The translations under genes were made by a program, and so were the position numbers. From the NCBI GenBank assembly GCA_002479215.1, contig DLME01000080.1:1-5986 (forward strand): a DNA stretch of 5,986 bases, written 5' to 3'. This document shows, one piece after another, positions 1 to 5,288 of this stretch. The notes beneath the pieces were generated by a model, which did no database searches, was not told the DNA's origin, and saw only the letters and a program-made list of their open reading frames with translations. The stretch comes from Syntrophaceae bacterium UBA7544 (GTDB lineage: Bacteria; Desulfobacterota; Syntrophia; Syntrophales; Smithellaceae). Numbering within the stretch: the first letter of the stretch is position 1; the number at the start of each line of letters is the position of its first letter.

Positions 1-110
1 CCGTTTGCCGCCTTGACAATTTCATAGCCCTGGGGAACAAGATATGCTTCGAGAAGTTCAATGTTTTGGGGCTCATCATCAACAATTAAGATTACTGGTT
101 TGTCTTTCAT
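1..110 (-). CDS. Response-regulator receiver domain protein, N-terminal part (cut by window edge)
   Basis: Only the first 36 complete codons are present, and the gene continues beyond the left edge. The translation begins MKDKPVILIVDDEPQNIELL and continues to AYLVPQGYEIVKAANG. This is the first beta strand, first helix and second strand of a CheY-type receiver domain. Asp11 and Asp12 in the VDDE motif are the acidic pair that binds Mg2+; the phosphoacceptor Asp would lie beyond the edge. The ATG at 110 is supported by AGAGG and GAGG tracts at 111-121 on the minus strand. Receiver proteins are phosphorylated by a sensor kinase in the cytoplasm. The output domain is not visible, so the regulated process is unknown. 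The NIELLEAYL-type helix is common in receivers attached to HD-GYP, GGDEF or kinase modules, but that is only a family impression. The gene lies downstream of the terminator that follows the restriction-modification gene, so it is probably transcribed on its own. Confidence 0.88.
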   Translation of the reverse strand, partial: MKDKPVILIVDDEPQNIELLEAYLVPQGYEIVKAAN

Positions 111-121
111 CCTCTACCTCT
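111..121 (-). promoter_or_regulatory. Ribosome binding site of the receiver gene
   Basis: Read on the minus strand, the bases before the ATG are TTAGAGGTAGAGG. The upstream AGAGG sits about 7 nt before the start, which is normal Shine-Dalgarno spacing. A second GAGG directly abuts the ATG. This fixes the start codon of the receiver gene with fair confidence. Confidence 0.6.
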
Positions 122-134
122 AAGGTGCGCGTAT

Positions 135-142
135 TTATCGGC
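135..142 (-). promoter_or_regulatory. Candidate sigma28 (FliA)-type -10 element upstream of the receiver gene
   Basis: The minus strand reads GCCGATAA, an exact match to the -10 consensus of the flagellar/motility sigma factor FliA. It lies 24 nt before the ATG, so transcription would start about 17 nt upstream of the coding region, leaving just enough leader for the visible Shine-Dalgarno. The matching -35 (TAAAGTTT-like, 11 nt upstream) is not present; that position reads ACGCCGGA. The promoter is therefore only half supported. A housekeeping promoter at the same place is not convincing either. Confidence 0.3.
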
Positions 143-230
143 TTACCTATAAATCCGGCGTTAGTTATGTCTTTTATCTCTTCTCTACCTTCTACCATTA
201 CAGAGAATGTTTATATTGATCTTGTATCAC

Positions 231-288
231 GGGTATGAACCCTGATTCCGTAACACGCTGCGGGGTATCATACCCTCCGCTTCGCGGG
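231..288. repeat. Cluster of short GC-rich palindromes (possible REP-like element)
   Basis: Three hairpins follow one another. GGGTATGAACCC is at 231-242 (4-bp stem). GGGTATCATACCC is at 263-275 (5-bp stem, 3-nt loop), extended by outer GCG/CGC pairing at 260-280. CCGCTTCGCGG is at 277-287 (4-bp stem with TTC loop). The first two share the GGGTAT...ACCC core. There is no T-tract after them in either direction, so they are not ordinary terminators. Dispersed intergenic palindromes of this general type (REP/MITE-like) occur in many bacterial genomes. Whether this is a copy of a dispersed family cannot be decided from one copy. Confidence 0.45.
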
Positions 289-324
289 ATAATTCGACCT
301 GCAAGTTTTAGTGCACTCTGTTTC

Positions 325-389
325 TGAAACTTGGGTCTCATTACAACTTACCAATTCCGATACGCTTTGCTTTCGGAATTTGAGTTTCA
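325..389. repeat. Nested inverted repeat in the intergenic region
   Basis: An inner perfect 8-bp inverted repeat, AATTCCGA at 353-360 and TCGGAATT at 373-380, encloses a 12-nt loop. An outer 7-bp pair, TGAAACT at 325-331 and AGTTTCA at 383-389, flanks it with unequal spacers (21 nt on the left, 2 nt on the right). It could form a stem-loop in DNA or RNA. No T-run follows and no ORF covers it. Possible identities are a remnant of a small palindromic element, a structured leader, or a binding site for a dimeric regulator; the sequence does not distinguish them. Confidence 0.4.
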
Positions 390-498
390 CGAATAAAAAC
401 CTAAACACTGGACTTTTGCAGTATAAAACATCTGGAAATCATTTAAAGATGGTACACACAACTTTATGACTAAATATAGCACATCCATATTATTTATC
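390..498. other. AT-rich spacer without a recognisable feature
   Basis: This is the remainder of the 111-625 gene-free stretch between the nested inverted repeat and the terminator region. It is AT-rich. I see no coding frame with a ribosome binding site, no tRNA-like cloverleaf and no repeat copied elsewhere in the window. Confidence 0.5.
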
Positions 499-568
499 AA
501 AAAGAAAAAGGCCACTCCTAAAAAAAAGTAGCCCCGCTGGCATAAGACCTTAAATCTGGCCGGCTAAC
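499..568 (-). terminator. Intrinsic terminator region downstream of the restriction-modification gene, with two alternative hairpins
   Basis: Read on the minus strand, about 60 nt after the stop codon of the large gene, GTTAGCC (568-562) pairs with GGCTAC (533-528) with one bulged base. An inner GGC/GCC pair (561-559 with 541-539) adds to the stem. The hairpin is followed at once by eight Ts (527-520). A second hairpin uses the same GGCTAC (533-528) with GTGGCC (515-510), with one mismatch, and is followed by TTTTTCTTTTT (509-499). The two stems share one arm and cannot form together. The simplest reading is a two-step terminator that isolates the large gene from the receiver gene further down the same strand. 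Confidence 0.6.
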
Positions 569-625
569 ATCTACAATTCAGCAATTTCCGATTTGTTTTT
601 GAATAAAACCCAGCCTAGCTTTTCA

Positions 626-3600
626 TTATTCAAGTTCTATGCATATCTGATCGTTCATATTTCGTGATCGCTTTAACTTTGGTGCTTCGCGGGCTTCATC
701 CGGTACGGCGGGCAGTTCCGCCTCTGTGAATAAGTCACTTTCCAAAACAGCCTCCAGCAGCAGCTGCTGCTTCGGATACCCTGCCACTGTAATTTCCAGA
801 ACCCAGAGGAGTTCGAGAAGTTCACGGGTAAACTCACGCGTCCATACGCGCGGGCGAATGTCGTCAAGCGGTGAAGATTTCTTTCCGCTGCGTTCCCGCA
901 TGCGATACCCCAACCATGATTGAACAACCTTTAAACCCGATACCTCAAATTCCCATACTGCCAGCGGCACAGGCGCGAATTCGCCGTCACCGACGAGGAT
1001 TTTTTTAGTGGTCTCGTCATATTTAAATTCATTTGGATACTTGTTCTCTTGGTCGGATACGGCTTTAGTGCACTGCGCCTTGCCCTTGGGTATCTGGCCT
1101 GCCGGATGGTCGGCGTCTTGCAATCGCTCGCCATAGGTGTGCAGCCAGATCAATTCTTTGCCGAACTCCGACACCTTTGCAAAAAGTTTTTTATCCTTCG
1201 TCAGCGGAACACGCACTTCCTTGCTGGCAAGTTCATCTGCGAATCGTCGCGTATATTCAGGCTGCGCCAGAATGCCGTAAACATACCCGGCGAAATCTTC
1301 TGGTGCTATTTTTTGACCGTATGCTTTATTCAGCAATTCCAATAAGCCCGGCAGCATATTAGGTTGTGAAGCGGCTGCGTCACGATACAGCGGAACAATA
1401 TCTTTAGCCCCACGATTCGAGAAATGATCAAGATCAGGAATATGAGCACATGCTGTTAATGCAGGGCCATTGCCCAACGGCTTAGTTATCAAGCTCGTGA
1501 GATAAATCTGCTTATCGCCATGTACCAGCCATAACGGCGGCCTTGGACGTGATATCAAACGATTATCAGCCAATAGATATTGACGGTCAAAAGAACGGTA
1601 TGAATACTTCACGATTGTTTGTATCTTCTCGTCTTTTGAAAGCGTTTTCAGAGCTGGTAATATTTTTTTGCTATCAAACAGGTCTATTTGTTCTAGGGAA
1701 ATTGTTCTATCGCCGCTTTCCTTCATTGCGGCAGCGGTATCAGATGATCTTAGAAGTTCCTTCCATCTTGTTTCCAGCAGTTCTTTTGTTGGCGCAATCG
1801 GCCATGTCCGTTTACACTGCACACCGTTGTTTTGCCATGGGAACAAATCTGTTATACTCAGCCACTGGTCAAACTCATTTGCGGAAACAGGCTTAAACTG
1901 CGCTTGCCAATCACTGGACACAGCTTCCCATTTCAAATCGCTATTTGACGCGATTGCATCGAGGGTAGCAAGTTTCTTTTCGCGTGTTCCTTCTATCCGC
2001 GTATAGCGCACAGTCGCCGGAGAATCGGGCTGCGGCTTTGCCTTGCGCCACGCAACGAAGATTGCCACCGGGGTCTGGATGGCAAAGACATTTTCATCCC
2101 TGCGCGTCCCGCGGCCTTCCCCGCCCAGGTCGATAATATCGATGTGATCGCAGATGCGGCGCATGTGCTCACGCACGCCGACAAAAGCATCGCCGTCAAT
2201 GTAAGATGACGCAGTGATAAAAGACAGAATACCGGGGCCGGTCGCAGTCTTATGTTCAAACACTTTCCAGAGCGACCACCGAATGAAATAGACATAAAGG
2301 TTATACAGGTTCTTGAGGTGAACGCCATATCCGGCGTCACGCGCAGGCTTTAAGAATTCTTCAAGGATCGGAGCAGCCTTGTCCTTATCATCGCCATAGC
2401 GCACCCAACCGCCCGTGAAGGCTGTATTATCTTTACTGCTTGCTTCATGCCGGCCATACGGAGGATTGCCGAGACACACCAACACATGCTCGGATTCTTT
2501 TACTTTCAGCGCCCGCTCATGCTCCTGCGCAATGGGCTTATGAAACAGTGGCGGGGCGGGCGGGATTGTGTGCGGCGACTCCAGCGTATTCGTGAGATAG
2601 ATACCGGGGCCGGTGGAAGGCAGAGAAATCCCCTGCTTGGTCAAAGCCTGAGAGATACGCAACTGTGCCACTGAATACGGGCCGACCATCCATTCAAATC
2701 CGTGAAGATTATGTGTCAGCGATCGAGCGCCACCCTTGACCGCGCCGGGGCCTTCTTCCGCCGCAACCCGTGCCAAGGCATGTTCGATAATCCCCAGTAA
2801 ATATGTTCCCGTACCGGCTGCCGGATCAAGAGTTGATACTCCGGCTTCCACAAATCCCATATTCCGGCCAAGCTGCTTTTGCAGGATTTCGTCGATCAAC
2901 CGTACCTGACACCGGACAACTTCCAGCGGTGTGAAATATACGCCTGCCTCTTTCCGCAACTTGGGATCGTAACTCGCCAGAAAATCTTCATAGAAGAATA
3001 GCCATGGGTCTTTTGTCGCCGATGTCGCTTGAAGCACGTCCGGCGGTATCTCGTGGATAATACGCTGAGTAATACTTAGAGATGCGCTGATCTCTTTTCG
3101 TGCTTCCTTATCAGTTAGGAATTCGAGCGACCGGGAAAGAAGTGAATGATGATGTTCCAGCGTTTCATAAGTGCTATGCAGGTCCAAAACGTCCGCGCCT
3201 TCCATCTGACCCAGGAGTAGAGCAAAAACTACTGTTTGAGCGTAGGCGTCAGCAAATTGATCGTCATTGGCATCCGGAAATAGAAGCGCCTTAATCTCTG
3301 TCTTCAGAGAGTGCATGGGCGAAGATGAAATCTTGAGAGAATCGATTACCTCCTCGCGGATCAGGCGGCAAAATGGCGCAAAGAAAGCGGCAAGCTCTTT
3401 GGGCTTATTCGGGACAATCGGCATCCATGCCGTAAAATCGGCAAATAATTGAAAAAGAGCTTTAGCGTTTTCTTCTGATACCGCCTTTTTCCCGTCTGTG
3501 CGGATATCGCCGCTCAATCTTATACGTTTAGCAGCAAGTTCACCGCTCCTGTATAAAGCCCATTCATTGCCGTCTGTATAGATTAGATTCGGGACATTCT

Positions 3601-3937
3601 GGAATCGTTTCCACTGTTCGCTGTCATGACCCTTGAAAAGCTCCGGGTTCGCACCCTTCCCCGGTGCTTTCAGTTCTATATACCCGACAGGCAATTTGTC
3701 GCTATGTGCTGCAAAATCTGGACGACCTAGTCTGCCGTCTAGTCTTGATTCACCTTTCAGGATAATGCTACAGGAAATGATTTTGCCATATGCGGCAAGT
3801 AGTTGATCGACGGGAGATTTCAACTGGTCTTCCGGCTCTCCGTATGACCGTGCCGAAAACTTGGCGGTCAACTGAGCCGCAAATGTTTGGAGAGGTTCGA
3901 AAAGCCTTTTTTGTGGTGCAATATTTTTGAGCATCAT
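626..3937 (-). CDS. Single-chain restriction-modification enzyme: PD-(D/E)XK nuclease plus N6-adenine methyltransferase, Type ISP-like but without helicase
   Basis: The predicted product of 1103 aa should recognise a DNA site, methylate adenine using S-adenosylmethionine, and cleave unmodified DNA. Residues 30-130 form a PD-(D/E)XK nuclease: Asp74 in GRPDF, then Glu88 and Lys90 in IELK. Residues 150-325 are a mainly helical linker. The gamma-class N6-adenine methylase spans about 326-630, with AGVYFTP at 331-337, the SAM-binding DPAAGTGTYL at 371-380 and the catalytic NPPYG at 491-495. Residues 640-1065 resemble the C-terminal specificity region of Type ISP enzymes (DFAGYVYGIL at 881-890, VSGLKVVQSWLGYRM near 999-1013). 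LlaGI/LlaBIII-class ISP enzymes are about 1.5 times longer because of an SF2 helicase between nuclease and methylase. No Walker A or DEAD-like motif is visible here, so Type IIG-like action is possible. The start is ambiguous (tandem ATGs, no adjacent Shine-Dalgarno). The frame is intact and no accessory restriction-modification gene is adjacent. Its base composition is clearly richer in G+C than that of the plus-strand genes. The family call is strong; cleavage activity is inference. Confidence 0.88.
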   Translation of the reverse strand: MMLKNIAPQKRLFEPLQTFAAQLTAKFSARSYGEPEDQLKSPVDQLLAAYGKIISCSIILKGESRLDGRLGRPDFAAHSDKLPVGYIELKAPGKGANPELFKGHDSEQWKRFQNVPNLIYTDGNEWALYRSGELAAKRIRLSGDIRTDGKKAVSEENAKALFQLFADFTAWMPIVPNKPKELAAFFAPFCRLIREEVIDSLKISSSPMHSLKTEIKALLFPDANDDQFADAYAQTVVFALLLGQMEGADVLDLHSTYETLEHHHSLLSRSLEFLTDKEARKEISASLSITQRIIHEIPPDVLQATSATKDPWLFFYEDFLASYDPKLRKEAGVYFTPLEVVRCQVRLIDEILQKQLGRNMGFVEAGVSTLDPAAGTGTYLLGIIEHALARVAAEEGPGAVKGGARSLTHNLHGFEWMVGPYSVAQLRISQALTKQGISLPSTGPGIYLTNTLESPHTIPPAPPLFHKPIAQEHERALKVKESEHVLVCLGNPPYGRHEASSKDNTAFTGGWVRYGDDKDKAAPILEEFLKPARDAGYGVHLKNLYNLYVYFIRWSLWKVFEHKTATGPGILSFITASSYIDGDAFVGVREHMRRICDHIDIIDLGGEGRGTRRDENVFAIQTPVAIFVAWRKAKPQPDSPATVRYTRIEGTREKKLATLDAIASNSDLKWEAVSSDWQAQFKPVSANEFDQWLSITDLFPWQNNGVQCKRTWPIAPTKELLETRWKELLRSSDTAAAMKESGDRTISLEQIDLFDSKKILPALKTLSKDEKIQTIVKYSYRSFDRQYLLADNRLISRPRPPLWLVHGDKQIYLTSLITKPLGNGPALTACAHIPDLDHFSNRGAKDIVPLYRDAAASQPNMLPGLLELLNKAYGQKIAPEDFAGYVYGILAQPEYTRRFADELASKEVRVPLTKDKKLFAKVSEFGKELIWLHTYGERLQDADHPAGQIPKGKAQCTKAVSDQENKYPNEFKYDETTKKILVGDGEFAPVPLAVWEFEVSGLKVVQSWLGYRMRERSGKKSSPLDDIRPRVWTREFTRELLELLWVLEITVAGYPKQQLLLEAVLESDLFTEAELPAVPDEAREAPKLKRSRNMNDQICIELE

Positions 3938-3941
3938 GGGA

Positions 3942-3958
3942 GGAAAGCTACACTTTCC
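3942..3958. repeat. Short perfect inverted repeat just upstream of the restriction-modification start
   Basis: GGAAAG (3942-3947) and CTTTCC (3953-3958) form a perfect 6-bp stem with a 5-nt loop, 5 bp upstream of the large gene's ATG. It overlaps the candidate -10 and spacer. On the transcript side it contains the only AGGA-like tract near the start, placed inside the stem. It could be an operator half-site pair, an RNA hairpin affecting initiation, or chance. Confidence 0.35.
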
Positions 3959-3973
3959 TGTGGATTATGTCAA
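3945..3973 (-). promoter_or_regulatory. Candidate promoter of the restriction-modification gene
   Basis: The minus strand has a perfect -35 hexamer TTGACA (3973-3968), then 17 nt, then TAGCTT (3950-3945) as a weak -10 (3 of 6 consensus bases). Transcription would begin at or within a few bases of the ATG at 3937, giving a leaderless or nearly leaderless mRNA. That would agree with the absence of a Shine-Dalgarno next to the start. An alternative minus-strand -10, TATAAT at 4210-4205, would give a leader of about 265 nt but has a poor -35. Confidence 0.35.
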
Positions 3974-4296
3974 ATGCGGAGGACAGGAAGGCATGCACTT
4001 TTTTCTTGAGCGGAAAAATAAACAATTTGAACTCGCATGTTTCAATCCGAAATCAATGAGCTCGCACACCAAGCAGAGGTCTAGACTTGTATCTGCTATA
4101 CGTATGGCGTCTCTACTATTCTTGTTCGGGCGTTATCGTCATGCAGGCTTCCGGCAGAGACATAGCTTTCTGATTACCTGTTGCATTCAGACCTCTTTCC
4201 AGCTATTATAAAAAGCGGCCAAGATTTTGTTCTCTGAATGGCCTTATCTTTTAATATTTGGGGAACCTGTTCAAACCCTTTTTCGTTATTAGCAAT
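3959..4296. other. Divergent intergenic region without a supported gene
   Basis: This region separates the minus-strand restriction-modification gene from the plus-strand hydrolase gene. The open frame of about 94 codons running across it on the plus strand has no ribosome binding site, starts inside the neighbouring gene and gives no recognisable protein. The region holds candidate promoters in both directions and one hairpin: GGCCA at 4217-4221 with TGGCC at 4239-4243, 17-nt loop. The hairpin is followed by a T-rich tract on each strand, so a weak bidirectional terminator is possible, although no gene is seen ending into it. Confidence 0.5.
4227..4255 (+). promoter_or_regulatory. Candidate sigma70-type promoter of the hydrolase/Nudix pair
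   Basis: TTGTTC (4227-4232, 3 of 6 consensus bases) is followed after 17 nt by TTTAAT (4250-4255, 5 of 6). Transcription would start near 4262, giving a leader of about 35 nt to the ATG at 4297. If correct, this excludes the TTG at 4258 as the start. The right half of the GGCCA/TGGCC hairpin lies in the promoter spacer, so a repressor site is conceivable but unproven. Confidence 0.35.
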
Positions 4297-5277
4297 ATGA
4301 TTGAGAGATTATCAAAACAAGATGAGATTGATTTTAAACCTTATTTTCTGGTAAGGAATCCCCATGTACAATCCATTCTCGCCAGTTCTCAATTGCGAAC
4401 CCCCCGTAAAAATTCCATGCTGGATAACTCTCAAGAGCTAGTTGTAACTACTTCCACTGGGTCAAAATTGCTTTCTTTTTATTCACATCAAAAAACAAGT
4501 AAAGGTTTGATTATTTTATTGCATGGTTGGGAAGGTTCCTCTTCTTCTGCTTATATTCTGGACGCGGGTGATTTTTATTATAAACTGGGTTTTTCCGTCT
4601 GCCGACTTAACTTGAGGGATCACGGTGAGTCCCACCATTTAAACGAAGGGCTTTTCCATGGCGCCCTTTTAGATGAAACATTTGATGCAATAAACAAACT
4701 GGCGCAACTGGAAAAGAATTTACCTGTTTACGTTATTGGCTTTTCTATGGGTGGTAATTTTGCTTTACGCATCGCTATGAAGAATTCCCGAATCCCCATA
4801 CAAAATTTAAAAAGCGTTTTTGCCATAAGTCCACCGCTCGACCCTTATAAAACAACACTGGCCATCGATAACGGTTATTTCTTTTATCGCCAATATTTTC
4901 TGAAAAAATGGAAGCGTTCGTTAATCAAGAAGCAACAACTTTTTCCGCAAAAGTATGATTTCAGCAAAATGTTAAAGGCAAAAACCTGTATGGAGCTAAC
5001 AGAAGCTGTTATGCCTTACTTTCCAGAGTTCCCATCATACCGGGACTATTTTAATTTATACACTTTGAAAAATGATCTCTTTCAAAACTTTACTTTACCC
5101 GTTAAAATATTTATTGCTGAAGATGACCCGGTTATTCCACAAGAAGACTTTGATACGTTACAGGAAAATAATTTTTTCCAAATTTTCAGGCAAAGCTTCG
5201 GCGGTCATTGCGGTTTTATCGATTTATTTCCATTAGGCTGCTGGTATAACAAAATAATCGCGGATATTATAAATTAA
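4297..5277 (+). CDS. YheT-family alpha/beta-fold hydrolase
   Basis: The product of 326 aa is a probable cytoplasmic serine hydrolase of the YheT/ABHD1-3-like group. Physiological substrates in bacteria are mostly unknown; esters or lipids are the usual guess. The N-terminal segment LVRNPHVQSILAS (18-30) matches the family's conserved entry segment, which is typically followed by the strand leading to the oxyanion motif, here HGWEGSSSS (76-84). The nucleophile elbow is GFSMGG (148-153) with Ser150. The acid is Asp276 or Asp277 in EDDPVIP, and the base is His304 in GGHCGF, so the triad is complete. There is no signal peptide or membrane segment. The length is normal for the family. The open frame extends upstream to a TTG at 4258, but homology begins after the ATG at 4297 and the promoter lies between them; neither start has a clear Shine-Dalgarno. 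The gene is AT-rich like the next gene and unlike the restriction-modification gene. The stop is 11 nt before the Nudix start, suggesting co-transcription. Confidence 0.85.
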   Translation: MIERLSKQDEIDFKPYFLVRNPHVQSILASSQLRTPRKNSMLDNSQELVVTTSTGSKLLSFYSHQKTSKGLIILLHGWEGSSSSAYILDAGDFYYKLGFSVCRLNLRDHGESHHLNEGLFHGALLDETFDAINKLAQLEKNLPVYVIGFSMGGNFALRIAMKNSRIPIQNLKSVFAISPPLDPYKTTLAIDNGYFFYRQYFLKKWKRSLIKKQQLFPQKYDFSKMLKAKTCMELTEAVMPYFPEFPSYRDYFNLYTLKNDLFQNFTLPVKIFIAEDDPVIPQEDFDTLQENNFFQIFRQSFGGHCGFIDLFPLGCWYNKIIADIIN

Positions 5278-5288
5278 TTTGGATATTT

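Noticed and set aside
44..238. Plus-strand open frame of 64 codons at the left edge
   Set aside because: It lies opposite the receiver gene and its promoter region, has no ribosome binding site, and encodes nothing recognisable.
510..568. Cyclic-di-GMP (GEMM-type) riboswitch suggested by GGCC...AGCC stems
   Set aside because: The conserved loop and receptor sequences of GEMM RNAs are missing. The minus-strand T-tracts make a terminator the simpler explanation.
757..770. Perfect CAG/CTG palindrome
   Set aside because: It encodes consecutive Gln and Leu codons near the C-terminus of the large protein. This is a coding coincidence, not a repeat expansion.
1543..1896. Plus-strand open frame of 117 codons inside the large gene
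   Set aside because: It is antisense to an uninterrupted methylase/specificity coding sequence with clear family motifs, so it is a shadow frame.
3927..4211. Plus-strand open frame of 94 codons between the two main genes
   Set aside because: It begins at a TTG inside the restriction-modification gene and has no ribosome binding site. Its composition is unlike the neighbouring proteins and it shows no recognisable motif.
4258..4296. TTG at 4258 as start of the hydrolase (13 extra residues)
   Set aside because: There is no Shine-Dalgarno, the candidate -10 would overlap the coding region, and YheT-family similarity starts after the ATG at 4297.
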